45,785 bases of DNA, from contig JAUCBJ010001820.1 of the NCBI GenBank assembly GCA_032718475.1, positions 1-45,785 of the forward strand, in the 5' to 3' direction. A program made the translations under genes and the position numbers. This DNA comes from Nemertoderma westbladi. Its lineage: Eukaryota; Xenacoelomorpha; Nemertodermatida; Nemertodermatidae. The notes under the pieces are model-generated. The model saw nothing but the letters and a program-made list of their open reading frames with translations. It made no database searches and was not told the DNA's origin. This document shows positions 27,601 to 37,019 of this stretch, in pieces; the stretch's first letter is position 1; every line of letters starts with the position of its first letter.

Positions 27601-28440
27601 AATGTATCAATGCATCACCAAACAATGTATCATAATGTATCAATGCATCGCCAAACAATGTATCATAATGTATCAATGCATCGCCAAACAATGTATCATA
27701 ATGTATCAATGCATCGCCAAACAATGTATCATAATGTATCAATACATCGCCAAACAATGTATCATAATGTATCAATGCATCGCCAAACAATGTATCATAA
27801 TGTATCAATGCATCGCCAATGTATCATAATGTATCAATGCATCGCCAAACAATGTATCATAATGTATCAATGCATCGCCAATGTATCATAATGTATCAAT
27901 GCATCGCCAAACAATGTATCATAATGTATCAATGCATCGCCAAACAATGTATCATAATGTATCAATGCATCGCCAAACAATGTATCATAATGTATCAATG
28001 CATCGCCAATGTATCATAATGTATCAATGCATCGCCAAACAATGTATCATAATGTATCAATACATCGCCAAACAATGTATCATAATGTATCAATACATCG
28101 CCAAACAATGTATCATAATGTATCAATACATTTTTAATTCTCTATGATATTTACAAATTCTTTTATATAAATATCTATATATTCTATAAATATAAAATTA
28201 TAAAAATATTTTGCTGGTATTTTGTGTTATCAATGAATATTTCATTATATTACAGGTAACTGTTCTAGAACATGTCGAATATTTCACATCTGTGCGATGC
28301 TATGGCTGGAACCGGACCCATACAACCAATGTTTCTGGGATTACGAAAACAACTCTACCGCATCCCCACATAGAACTAACTCCTACATTACTTTACTTCT
28401 TGCTATAGCAATAAACTACTTTATATTACTGCGCCGGTGA
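9470..28440 (+). CDS. SMPDL3: Acid sphingomyelinase-like phosphodiesterase (SMPDL3 type), 7 exons, 5' exon missing
   Basis: Join of 9470-9680, 12580-12830, 13499-13662, 18592-18769, 20220-20418, 20739-20869 and 28256-28440. All introns are GT-AG and the phases agree (1, 2, 1, 0, 1, 2, 1). The spliced product is 439 residues plus stop, close to human SMPDL3A/B without the signal peptide. It reads as a calcineurin-like metallophosphoesterase: SDVHY (D8, H10), WNGD (D72), AHTPPGY (H215) and FYGHSH (H255, H257), then a cysteine-rich C-terminal region (CSRTC, CFW) and a final hydrophobic segment. That tail suggests a GPI anchor, as in SMPDL3B; the anchor is inference. Family members are secreted or lysosomal/cell-surface enzymes acting on phosphodiester or nucleotide substrates. 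Unusual: the expected GNHD motif is GSRD (S113, R114), so two catalytic-site residues are absent. The incoming phase 1 of the first exon shows that at least one upstream exon exists; I could not find it. Confidence 0.92.
9673..10715. repeat. 22-bp minisatellite made of tandem 5' splice donors
   Basis: Unit GAACGGGTAAGCCTTTAGAT plus AG. The first unit overlaps the end of exon A: the coding GAACGG and the real donor GTAAGC are unit one. About 47 units follow. Units up to about 10050 mostly keep GTAAGC. Later units carry GTAAGT and form 44-bp dimers (one half GGGTAAGTCTTTAGATAG, the other GGGTAAGATTTTAGATAG, or GGGCAACATTTCAGATA in which the donor is lost). Many units therefore contain a donor-like GGGTAAGY. 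Confidence 0.97.
10716..12131. other. Intron 1 remainder, unassigned
   Basis: Intronic, AT-rich with a few moderately GC-rich patches (11580-11700 and 11900-12010). I found no exon that would fit the phase-2 junction between the flanking exons, and no recognised element. Confidence 0.5.
12132..12307. mobile_element. MITE-like element with perfect 37-bp inverted ends and tRNA-like core
   Basis: Bases 12132-12168 are the exact reverse complement of 12271-12307. The 102-bp interior (12169-12270) holds a tRNA-like segment with an A-box-like TGGTGTAGTGGTTAGC and a B-box GGTTCGATCCC. The T-arm (GCGGG/CCCGC) and an anticodon-like stem (CCTGA/TCGGG) can pair. The acceptor arms do not pair and position 33 is not T, so it is not a normal tRNA. 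The ends run into TA-rich DNA, so a TA target duplication is possible but not provable. It sits in intron 1 of the SMPDL3-like gene. Confidence 0.8.
12580..12830 (+). CDS. SMPDL3: SMPDL3-like exon B
   Basis: Acceptor TACTTACAG; phase 2 in, so the junction codon completes WNGD, a metal-binding Asp. It encodes NMPHIDAELYTKDTV and an N-glycosylation-type NLT. It then has GTLGSRDYHPENEMPGE, which aligns with the GNHDYWP region of SMPDL3 proteins but has Ser-Arg in place of Asn-His. It continues VYQRVADEVWRTWLD and ends AAGAAAT at donor GTTAGT (phase 1). Confidence 0.92.
12940..13498. repeat. 31-bp minisatellite made of tandem 3' splice acceptors
   Basis: Unit is CCCAGCTGGATACTATTTGT plus TTGTTTATTTT. 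About 19 copies fill intron 2 and the last one is the real acceptor: TTTTCCCAG|CTGGATACTAC, with the exon starting at 13499. Each unit has a T-rich tract, CCCAG and the first exon bases CTGGATAC. Variants GGCTAC, ATACC and TTTCTTTG recur with a period of about 155 bp (near 13034, 13189 and 13344), a five-unit higher-order repeat. The unit lacks plus-strand stops, so use of an upstream acceptor would stay open. Confidence 0.97.
13499..13662 (+). CDS. SMPDL3: SMPDL3-like exon C
   Basis: Phase 1 in, giving SGYYSLEV, which aligns with the GGFYSQKV region of SMPDL3A. It continues GIRVIALNTGLYFG (family motif RIISLNTNLYYG) and DPGGQFNFLRNELKKS, ending LAKK at donor AAA|GTAAGT in phase 0. Its first codons are shared with the preceding array unit. 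Confidence 0.93.
13663..14237. other. Intron 3, left part
   Basis: AT-rich intronic sequence between the exon C donor and the LINE target-site repeat. Nothing recognised. Confidence 0.5.
14238..14284. repeat. Left copy of a 47-bp LINE target-site duplication
   Basis: Matches 16482-16528 with three mismatches; the first 33 bp (starting ATGATACTTTGCG) are identical. The two copies bracket the LINE in intron 3. Confidence 0.9.
14285..16481 (-). mobile_element. 5'-truncated non-LTR (LINE) retrotransposon
   Basis: Antisense insertion in intron 3, bounded by 47-bp direct repeats. It keeps the reverse transcriptase and C-terminal region and ends 3' in a short TAG repeat (minus strand CCTAGTAGTA). 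The 5' end has about 78 bp that I cannot place in the main frame, and no endonuclease domain is present. Its 3' end matches the fragment at 7318-7582. I do not assign a clade. Confidence 0.92.
14319..16403 (-). pseudogene. LINE ORF2 fragment: reverse transcriptase, endonuclease missing
   Basis: An uninterrupted 694-codon frame from a TAG at 16404-16406 down to the TAA at 14319. It begins LSNRYEALASEAADH and includes WTDNKIQKCRNDLHKAQ, a linker seen before RT domains. The RT core follows: FRGISLI (domain 2), QNGFRKGRGT, VDFFKAFDSV (catalytic Asp near residue 325), GVLQGDTLAPFLF, and DLDFADD (near residues 436-439). After the core come LYGSPCWALT, RRVHCVKYN and AGHCFRREDQP, then DRELWRCNFVDKPAQHS at the end. 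The catalytic motifs are intact and there are no internal stops. Without the upstream endonuclease and promoter it should be unable to move alone. A conventional ATG start is not apparent because the 5' part is truncated. Confidence 0.93.
16482..16528. repeat. Right copy of the 47-bp LINE target-site duplication
   Basis: Direct repeat of 14238-14284, with differences near its end (ATAAATCGTGTACCTAGT versus ATAATTCGTGGACCTACT). Confidence 0.9.
16529..18591. other. Intron 3, right part, unassigned
   Basis: About 2 kb of intron. A CTTTGCGTAA short repeat lies near 17090-17110 and a GT-rich patch near 17300-17420. I see no exon in frame with its neighbours and no transposon ends that I can support. 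Confidence 0.45.
18592..18769 (+). CDS. SMPDL3: SMPDL3-like exon D
   Basis: Acceptor TTTTCTTCGCAG; phase 0 in. It encodes TIILAHTPPGYSETF, with the metal-ligand His of the AHVPVGY-type motif, and then YTSILREYKDVIASQFYGHSH, with the two His of the GHTH motif. It ends at donor ACAG|GTGAAT in phase 1. Confidence 0.94.
18899..18922 (+). repeat. Poly-G tract
   Basis: A run of G interrupted by one T just inside intron 4 (GGGGGTGGGGG at its end). On the transcript it could form a G-quadruplex about 130 nt after the exon D donor. Confidence 0.85.
19563..19842. repeat. 23-bp minisatellite in intron 4, about 12 copies
   Basis: Unit TACAGTACTAGTAGCTTTGC plus GCC, 23 bp, nearly homogeneous. The copies contain CAGTACT, a string also central to the 46-bp array at 29-36 kb. 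Confidence 0.95.
20220..20418 (+). CDS. SMPDL3: SMPDL3-like exon E
   Basis: Acceptor ATGTTACAG; phase 1 in. It encodes DGYTDSERATGVMFMGPSLS, corresponding to the family segment where VAPAVTP sits, then NPGFRRYTYDKSSGE (family NPGIRLFQYDP) and EDFYLDLNNTD, ending KWVKLS. The strong donor GTATGT at 20419 gives phase 2. A frame that reads on through EYV to the TGA is not the spliced product. Confidence 0.92.
20739..20869 (+). CDS. SMPDL3: SMPDL3-like exon F
   Basis: Acceptor TTTCTATAG; phase 2 in, giving LSDTMEDYGMQSLSPPDVHSL, which aligns with the ILTQTYDIEDLQPESLYGL region of SMPDL3A. It continues MAENETLFDRYWNNYDLRTG and ends AATG at donor GTTAGT (phase 1). Too short to stand out as an open frame; found from splice signals and family alignment. 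Confidence 0.9.
21114..28130. repeat. 33-bp satellite filling intron 6, about 210 copies
   Basis: Unit of 33 bp, made of three related octamers plus a tail: AATGTATC-AT-AATGTATC-AATGCATC-GCCAAAC. Variants: GCC or ACC in the tail, TCTATC for TGTATC, and a 29-bp unit lacking AAAC. The short units recur near 21636, 21993, 22452, 22712, 22741, 23067, 23656, 24610, 25002, 25856, 26083, 26343, 26603, 26830, 27816, 27878 and 28006. They mark higher-order blocks; between 25856 and 26830 the blocks are 227, 260, 260 and 227 bp. Since 33 is a multiple of 3, long frames appear on both strands and are not genes. Confidence 0.98.
28256..28440 (+). CDS. SMPDL3: SMPDL3-like last exon G
   Basis: Acceptor ATATTACAG; phase 1 in, giving GNCSRTCRIFHICAMLW, which aligns with the CDKTCKAFQICAIMN region of SMPDL3A. 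It then has PDPYNQCFWDYENNSTA and ends SYITLLLAIAINYFILLRR before TGA at 28438-28440. The final hydrophobic stretch after small residues (TASPH) looks like a GPI-attachment signal or a C-terminal membrane anchor. Found by following the phase; it is in a different frame from the longest open frame here. Confidence 0.93.
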
Positions 28441-28515
28441 CGCGGTTGTGATATTAATAGCAGTGAATTATTTTAATTTATTTATTGTTTATATAACTTA
28501 AACCTTACCTTTGTA

Positions 28516-28525
28516 AATAAATAAA
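28516..28525 (+). promoter_or_regulatory. Polyadenylation signals of the SMPDL3-like gene
   Basis: Two overlapping AATAAA hexamers (28516-28521 and 28520-28525), 76 bp after the stop codon. Confidence 0.7.
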
Positions 28526-29430
28526 ATTGGTTTATTTTATCAAATACGAAATTTTTTCTGAAGGAAGACATATTTGGTAGAATTTAGTCAGCAATATAAA
28601 TGTCTATTCAATCTCCATAAATCTCTTCATAATATTTAAACAGTTGATAAAGGGGTCGCGGATTTCGTATACAGTTAATACCGGTATTACATTGTACAAG
28701 TACGGTGTGGTGTGATGTATTTTAGCTGTTTTATTACGCGAATTTTCCAAATTTCCTATATGAGTTATCAATATTTCGCTAACCTCGCAAAAAAATTTAA
28801 AATTAATACAGTGTATCCGTATTAGGAAACAGAAGGAAACGATAATAATGAAAATCTCAAATTATTTTATAATCTATCTAATCTATAATCCAACTCGCTA
28901 TATTTTTACTAAAATTCTTTATATTTAGAAATATATTTCTCAGTGGATAGGCAATTACAAAAACTGGAAACCAAAGTTTAATGAAAATAACAAAAATTTA
29001 ACCTACACATCACATATAATAAAATAAAAATAATGGCATTAAATCCAGTCACTAAGGTTCCGAGATAAATTACAAAAAATTTGAAATCTCTTCTCTACAC
29101 AACCAAAATATCAGCTCACCAAAATACAGTTTGACATCTTTCATTTTCATCCTTCATTTTCATTTGATCATATTATTTATGTACAAATTTATAACTTTAT
29201 TGTATTCAAAGATTAAAGCATATCCGGAAATACGGGGCCCATGTGAAGTATACCATTATACCAAAAAATAAAAGAATTAGTATCAGGGTAAAATAAATAA
29301 GCGCTATAAAACACTTGAGGAGAAATTTAAAAAATACAAATATTCATAAATAAAATTCTAATAAAATTTAGACCGAATTGTGAAGACCTCATATTCTTCA
29401 CTTGGGTGAAATCACGGACTTAGAATACAG
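28526..29430. other. AT-rich intergenic stretch
   Basis: About 900 bp of AT-rich sequence between the gene's poly(A) signals and the 46-bp array. Nothing recognised. Confidence 0.5.
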
Positions 29431-32400
29431 ACAATATTTCACCAAACTTTATTTAGCTCAGTACTGTAGTGTGCTTTCGTCGTGCCAGACTACTTTATTT
29501 AGCTCAGTACTGTAGTGTGCTTTCTTCGTACCAGACTACTTTATTTAGCTCAGTACTGTAGTGTGCTTTCTTCGTGCCAGACTAATTTATTTAGCTCAGT
29601 ACTGTAGTGTGCTTTCTTCGTGCCAGACTACTTTATTTAGCTCAGTACTGTAGTGTGCTTTCTTCGTGCCAGACTACTTTATTTAGCTCAGTACTGTAGT
29701 GTGCTTTCTTCGTGCCAGACTACTTTATTTAGCTCAGTACTGTAGTGTGCTTTCTTCGTGCCAGACTACTTTATTTAGCTCAGTACTGTAGTGTGCTTTC
29801 TTCGTACCAGACTACTTTATTTAGCTCAGTACTGTAGTGTGCTTTCTTCGTGCCAGACTAATTTATTTAGCTCAGTACTGTAGTGTGCTTTCTTCGTGCC
29901 AGACTACTTTATTTAGCTCAGTACTGTAGTGTGCTTTCTTCGTGCCAGACTACTTTATTTAGCTCAGTACTGTAGTGTGCTTTCTTCGTGCCAGACTACT
30001 TTATTTAGCTCAGTACTGTAGTGTGCTTTCTTCGTGCCAGACTACTTTATTTAGCTCAGTACTGTAGTGTGCTTTCTTCGTGCCAGACTACTTTATTTAG
30101 CTCAGTACTGTAGTGTACCTTCTTCGTGCCAGACTACTTTATTTAGCTCAGTACTGTAGTGTGCTTTCTTCGTGCCAGACTACTTTATTTAGCTCAGTAC
30201 TGTAGTTTGCTTTCTTCGTGCCAGACTACTTTATTTAGCTCAGTACTGTAGTGTGCTTTCTTCGTGCCAGACTACTTTATTTAGCTCAGTACTGTAGTGT
30301 GCTTTCTTCGTGCCAGACTACTTTATTTAGCTCAGTACTGTAGTGTACCTTCTTCGTGCCAGACTACTTTATTTAGCTCAGTACTGTAGTGTGCTTTCTT
30401 CGTGCCAGACTACTTTATTTAGCTCAGTACTGTAGTTTGCTTTCTTCGTGCCAGACTACTTTATCTAGCTCAGTACTGTAGTTTGCTTTCTTCGTGCCAG
30501 ACTACTTTATTTAGCTCAGTACTGTAGTGTGCCTTCTTCGTGCCAGACTACTTTATTTAGCTCAGTACTGTAGTGTGCTTTCTTCGTGCCAGACTACTTC
30601 ATTTAGCTCAGTACTGTAGTGTGCTTTCTTCGTGCCAGACTACTTTATTTAGCTCAGTACTGTAGTGTGCTTTCTTCGTGCCAGACTACTTTATTTAGCT
30701 CAGTACTGTAGTGTGCTTTCTTCGTGCCAGACTACTTTATCTAGCTCAGTACTGTAGTGTACTTTCTTCATGCCAGACTACTTTATTTAGCTCAGTACTG
30801 TAGTTTGCTTTCTTCGTGCCAGACTACTTTATTTAGCTCAGTACTGTAGTTTGCTTTCTTCGTGCCAGACTACTTTATTTAGCTCAGTACTGTAGTTTGC
30901 TTTCTTCGTGCCAGACTACTTTATTTAGCTCAGTACTGTAGTGTGCTTTCTTCGTGCCAGACTACTTTATTTAGTTCAGTACTGTAGTGTGCTTTCTTCG
31001 TGCCAGACTACTATATTTAGCTCAGTACTGTAGTGTGCTTTCTTCGTGCCAGACTACTTTATTTAGCTCAATACTGTAGTGTGCTTTCTTCGTGCCAGAC
31101 TACTATATTTAGCTCAGTACTGTAGTGTGCTTTCTTCGTGCCAGACTACTTTATTTAGCTCAGTACTGTAGTGTGCTTTCTTCGTGCCAGACTACTTTAT
31201 TTAGCTCAGTACTGTAGTGTGCTTTCTTCGTGCCAGACTACTTTATTTAGCTCAGTACTGTAGTGTGCTTTCTTCGTGCCAGACTACTTTATTTAGCTCA
31301 GTACAGTAGTTTGCTTTCTTCGTGCCAGACTACTTTATTTAGCTCAGTACTGTAGTGTGCTTTCTTCGTGCCAGACTACTTTATTTAGCTTAGTACTGTA
31401 GTGTGCTTTTTTCGTGCCAGACTACTTTATTTAGCTCAGTACTGTAGTGTGCTTTTTTCGTGCCAGACGACTTACTTTATTTAGCTCAGTACTGTAGTGT
31501 GCTTTCTTCGTGCCAGACTACTTTATTTAGCTCAGTACTGCAGTGTGCTTTCCTCGTGCCAGACTAATTTATTTAGCTCAGTACTGTAGTGTGCTTTTTT
31601 CGTGCCAGACTACTTACTTTATTTAGCTCAGTACTGTAGTGTGCTTTCTTCGTGCCAGACTACTTTATTTAGCTCAGTACTGTAGTGTGCTTTTTTCGTG
31701 CCAGACGACTTACTTTATTTAGCTCAGTACTGTAGTGTGCTTTCTTCGTGCCAGACTACTTTATTTAGCTCAGTACTGCAGTGTGCTTTCCTCGTGCCAG
31801 ACTACTTTATTTAGCTCAGTACTGTAGTGTGCTTTTTTCGTGCCAGACTACTTACTTTATTTAGCTCTGTACTGTAGTGTGCTTTCTTCGTGCCAGACGA
31901 CTTACTTTATTTAGCTCTGTACTGTAGTGTGCTTTATTCGTGCCAGACTACTTTATTTAGCTCAGTACTGTAGTGTGCTTTTTTCGTGCCAGACGACTTA
32001 CTTTATTTAGCTCAGTACTGTAGTGTGCTTTCTTCGTACCAGACTACTTTATTTAGCTCAGTACTGTAGTGTGCTTTTTTCGTGCCAGACGACTTACTTT
32101 ATTTAGCTCAGTACTGTAGTGTGCTTTCTTCGTACCAGACTACTTTATTTAGCTTAGTACTGTAGTGTGCTTTTTTCGTGCCAGACGACTTACTTTATTT
32201 AGCTCAGTACTGTAGTGTGCTTTCTTCGTACCAGACTACTTTATTTAGCTTAGTACTGTAGTGTGCTTTTTTCGTGCCAGACGACTTACTTTATTTAGCT
32301 CAGTACTGTAGTGTGCTTTCTTCGTACCAGACTACTTTATTTAGCTCAGTACTGCAGTGTGCTTTCTTCGTGCCAGACTACTTTATTTAGCTCAATACTG

Positions 32401-34978
32401 TAGTGTGCTTTCTTCGTACCAGACTACTTTATTTAGCTCAGTACTGTAGTGTGCTTTTTTCGTGCCAGACGACTTACTTTATTTAGCTCAGTACTGTAGT
32501 GTGCTTTCTTCGTGCCAGACGACTTACTTTATTTAGCTCAGTACTGTAGTGTGCTTTCCTCGTGCCAGACTACTTTATTTAGCTCAGTACTGTAGTGTAC
32601 TTTCTTCGTGCCAGACTACTTTATTTAGCTCAGTACTGTAGTGTGCTTTCCTCGTGCCAGACTACTTTATTTAGCTCAGTACTGTAGTGTGCTTTCTTCG
32701 TGCCAGACTACTTTATTTAGCTCAGTACTGTAGTGTGCTTTCTTCGTTCCAGACTACTTTATTTAGCTCAGTACTGTAGTGTGCTTTCTTCGTGCCAGAC
32801 TACTTTATTTAGCTCAGTAATGTAGTGTGCTTTCTTCGTGCCAGACTACTTTATTTAGCTCAGTACTGTAGTGTGCTTTTTTCGTGCCAGACGACTTACT
32901 TTATTTAGCTCAGTACTGTAGTGTGCTTTCTTCGTGCCAGACTACTTTATTTAGCTCAGTACTGTAGTGTGCTTTCTTCGTACCAGACTACTTTATTTAT
33001 CTCAGTACTGTAGTGTGCTTTCTTCGTGCCAGACTACTTTATTTAGCTCAGTACTGTAGTGTGCTTTCTTCGTACCAGACTACTTTATTTATCTCAGTAC
33101 TGTAGTGTGCTTTCCTCGTGCCAGACTACTTTATTTAGCTCAGTACTGTAGTGTACTTTCTTCGTGCCAGACTACTTTATTTAGCTCAGTACTGTAGTGT
33201 GCTTTCTTCGTAACAGACTACTCTATTTATCTCAGTACTGTAGTGTGCTTTCCTCGTGCCAGACTACTTTATTTAGCTCAGTACTGTAGTGTGCTTTTTT
33301 CGTGCCAGACGACTTACTTTATTTAGCTCAGTACTGTAGTGTGCTTTCTTCGTGCCAGACTACTTTATTTAGCTCAGTACTGTAGTGTGCTTTCTTCGTA
33401 CCAGACTACTTTATTTATCTCAGTACTGTACAGTAGTGTGCTCTCCTCGTGCCAGACTACTTTATTTAGCTCAGTACTGTAGTGTGCTTTCTTCGTGCCA
33501 GACTACTTTATTTAGCTCAGTACTGTAGTGTGCTTTTTTCGTGCCAGACGACTTACTTTATTTAGCTCAGTACTGTAGTGTGCTTTCTTCGTGCTAGACT
33601 ACTTTATTTAGCTCAGTACTGTAGTGTGCTTTCTTCCTGCCAGACTACTTTATTTAGCTCAGTACTGTAGTGTGCTTTCTTCGTACCAGACTACTTTATT
33701 TAGCTCAGTACTGTAGTGTGCTTTCTTCGTGCCAGACTACTTTATTTAGCTCAGTACTGTAGTGTGCTTTTTTCGTGCCAGACGACTTACTTTATTTAGC
33801 TCAGTACTGTAGTGTGCTTTCTTCGTGCCAGACTACTTTATTTAGCTCAGTACTGTAGTGTGCTTTCTTCGTGCCAGACTACTTTATTTAGCTCAGTACT
33901 GTAGTGTGCTTTCCTCGTGCCAGACTACTTTATTTAGCTCAGTACTGTAGTGTGCTTTCTTCGTGCCAGACTACTTTATTTAGCTCAGTACTGTAGTGTG
34001 CTTTTTTCGTGCCAGACGACTTACTTTATTTAGCTCAGTACTGTAGTGTACCTTCTTCGTGCCAGACTACTTTATTTAGCTCAGTACTGTAGTGTGTTTT
34101 CTTCGTGCCAGACTACTTTATTTAGCTCAGTACTGTAGTGTGCTTTCTTCGTGCCAGACTACTTTATTTAGCTCAGTACTGTAGTGTGCTTTTTTCGTGC
34201 CAGACGACTTACTTTATTTAGCTCAGTACTGTAGTGTGCTTCCTTCGTGCCAGACTACTTTATTTAGCTTAGTACTGTAGTGTGCTTTCTTCGTGCCAGA
34301 CTACTTTATTTAGCTCAGTACTGTAGTGTGCTTTCTTCGTGCCAGACTACATTATTTAGCTCGCTCAGTACTGTAGTGTGCTTTCTTCGTGCCAGACTAC
34401 ATTATTTAGCTCAGTACTGTAGTGTGCTTTTTTCGTGCCAGACTACTTACTTTATTTAGCTTAGTACTGTAGTGTACTTTCTTCGTGCCAGACTACTTTA
34501 TTTAGCTCAGTACTGTAGTGTGCTTTCTTCGTGTCAGACTACTTTATTTAGCTCACTAGCCTACTGTAGTGTCTTTCTTCGTGCCAGACTACTTACATTA
34601 TTTAGCTCAGTTGCTCAGTACTGTAGTGTGCTTTATTCGTGCCAGACTACTTTATTTAGCTCAGTACTGTAGTGTGCTTTCTTCGTGCCAGACTACTTTA
34701 TTTAGCTCAGTACTGTAGTGTGCTTTCTTCGTGCCAGACTACTTTATTTAGCTCAGTACAGTAGTGTACTTTCTTCGTGCCAGACTACTTTATTTAGCTC
34801 AGTACTGTAGTGTGCCTTCTTCGTACCAGACTATACTTATTTAGCTCAGTACTGTAGTGTGCTTTCTTCGTGCCAGACTACTTTATTTAGCTCACTAGCC
34901 TACTGTAGTGTCTTTCTTCGTGCCAGACTACTTACATTATTTAGCTCAGTACTGTAGTGTGCCTTCTTCGTGCCAGAC
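29431..34978. repeat. 46-bp satellite, left block, about 119 copies
   Basis: Unit of 46 bp: CTTTATTTAGCTCAGTACTG then TAGTGTGCTTTCTTCGTGCC then AGACTA. It contains the palindrome CAGTACTG. A 50-bp variant with GACGACTTACTTT is common from about 31460 onward and absent before. Many units differ by single bases (GTACC, TTTTTTCG, TTCCTCG). Near 34540-34960 units are more rearranged (CTCACTAGCCTACTG, CTCGCTCAG), adjoining the SINE insertion. Confidence 0.98.
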
Positions 34979-35261
34979 ACCAAGGTTCCACCTTGGTGTA
35001 GTGGTTGCATTGAATTCACATCTCCTGTAGGTCGTGGGTTCGATCCTCACATGGGCCAGGGCAGTTTTCGTTTCGGCACGAATGCTTTAAAGGGACCAGC
35101 CAGGGCTCATCTCTGCCTTGCATCCTTAAGTGGTAGCTAAATGAGTACTAGAGTTTCCTCTGGGGAGTAAAGTTCTGGGGGGACCGCACTGGAAATAAGT
35201 CGTCAGACTTTGTGCGTAATCCCTGGCCAAGCGGCCGAAGAAAATTTACTTACTTTACTTT
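34979..35261 (+). mobile_element. tRNA-derived SINE, copy 1, inserted in the 46-bp array
   Basis: A tRNA-like head: A-box-like TTGGTGTAGTGGTTGC and B-box GGGTTCGATCCTC about 50 bp later. The body contains CGTTTCGGCACGAATGC and CCTGGCCAAGCGGCCGAAG, and the tail is TTACTTACTTTACTTTT. It is nearly identical to 44258-44540, which defines the element's ends. The satellite continues on both sides. Confidence 0.93.
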
Positions 35262-36481
35262 TGACTACTTACTTTATTTAGCTCAGTACTGTAGTGTGCT
35301 TTCTTCGTGCCAGACTACTTTATTTAGCTCAGTACTGTAGTGTGCTTTCTTCGTGCCAGACTACTTTATTTAGCTCAGTACTGTAGTGTGCTTTCTTCGT
35401 GCCAGACTACTTTATTTAGCTCAGTACTGTAGTGTGCTTTCTTCGTGCCAGACTACTTTATTTAGCTCAGTACTGTAGGGTGCTTTCTTCGTGCCAGACT
35501 ACTTTATTTAGCTCAGTACTGTAGTGTGCTTTCTTCGTGCCAGACTACTTTATTTAGCTCAGTACTGTAGTGTGCTTTCTTCGTGCCAGACTACTTTATT
35601 TAGCTCAGTACTGTAGTGTACCTTCTTCGTGCCAGACTACTTTATTTAGCTCAGTACTGTAGTGTGCTTTCTTCGTGCCAGACGACTTACTTTATTTAGC
35701 TCTGTGCTGTAGTGTGCTTTCTTCGTGCCAGACTACTTTATTTAGCTCAGTACTGTAGTGTGCTTTCTTCGTGCCAGGCGACTTACTTTATTTAGCTCAG
35801 TACTGTAGTGTGCTTTCTTCGTGCCAGACTACTTTATTTAGCTCAGTACTGTAGTGTGCTTTCTTCGTGCCAGACTACTTTATTTAGCTCAGTACTGTAG
35901 TGTGCTTTCTTCGTGCCAGACTACTTTATTTAGCTCAGTACTGTAGTGTGCTTTCTTCGTGCCAGACTACTTTATTTAGCTCAGTACTGTAGTGTGCTTT
36001 CTTCGTCCCAGACTACTTTATTTAGCTCAGTACTGTAGTGTACCTTCTTCGTGCCAGACTACTTTATTTAGCTCAGTACTGTAGTGTGCTTTCTTCGTGC
36101 CAGACGACTTACTTTATTTAGCTCTGTACTGTAGTGTGCTTTCTTCGTGCCAGACTACTTTATTTAGCTCAGTACTGTAGTGTGCTTTCTTCGTGCCAGA
36201 CGACTTACTTTATTTAGCTCAGTACTGTAGTGTGCTTTCTTCGTGCCAGACTACTTTATTTAGCTCAGTACTGTAGTGTGCTTTCTTCGTGCCAGACTAC
36301 TTTATTTAGCTCAGTAATGTAGTGTGCTTTTTTCGTGCCAGACTACTTTATTTAGCTCAGTACTATAGTGTGCTTTCTTCGTGCCAGACTACTTCATTTA
36401 GCTCAGTACTATAGTGTGCTTTCTTCGTGCCAGACTACTTTATTTAGCTCAGTACTGTAGTGTGCTTTCTTCGTGCCAGAT
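35262..36481. repeat. 46-bp satellite, right block, about 26 copies
   Basis: Same 46-bp unit as 29431-34978. A run of units ending in TAGTGTACCTTCTTCG, followed by a 50-bp variant and AGCTCTGT, occurs near 35617 and again near 36039, an interval of about 422 bp or nine units, so this block contains a higher-order duplication. Confidence 0.97.
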
Positions 36482-37019
36482 AATTAGTATAGTATATGGG
36501 CTGGGCATAAGTGTTCCAATATAATATACATTAGGTGTTAGTGAGGCTGAGCCCAACCAAATACAAATATTCTTGGCAAAAAGTAGTCAGTCAGCTCAGC
36601 AAGTAGATAGTCATAATGTCAAATTGTTCAAAAAATAATCAAATAAATAAAACAAAAAATAAAATAATCAAATTGTTCAAAAACGGCATAGCAAGAAATC
36701 CCACCCCTGAATTGTGGTTGTCTTGTCTATTCATCTGTCTGTCAGGCGGTCTGTTGTTTATGAAAGCATTACACATAACTGTTTGTCTGTCAGTTCCATT
36801 TCGACAGAGACAGACCGACTAGATGGAGCCAAATGAGAAACCAGATTAGAAACTGACGTCGGAAGCCGGAATCACCGGATCATTTAATAACAATTGGCGG
36901 GAGGGTTTCAAAACATTGAATACCGGCCTTATTAAGGGAGAGGAGCGGGATTACAATGGGACATTAAGTATATAATGTAATAGGACAATATGATGAGGAA
37001 TGAATATCAACCGACCATA
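36482..37019. other. Unassigned spacer
   Basis: Starts where the 46-bp array decays. The segment near 36952-36985 (ACAATGGGACATTAAG, then TAATGTAATAGGAC) is found inverted near 37229-37255, so part of this stretch and the next are inverted copies. No gene recognised. Confidence 0.45.

Noticed and set aside
21077-28147. Overlapping open frames on both strands (MYHNVSMHRQT and DALIHYDTLFG types)
   Set aside because: The 33-bp unit is a multiple of 3 and free of stops in several frames. These frames lie inside intron 6 of a spliced gene.
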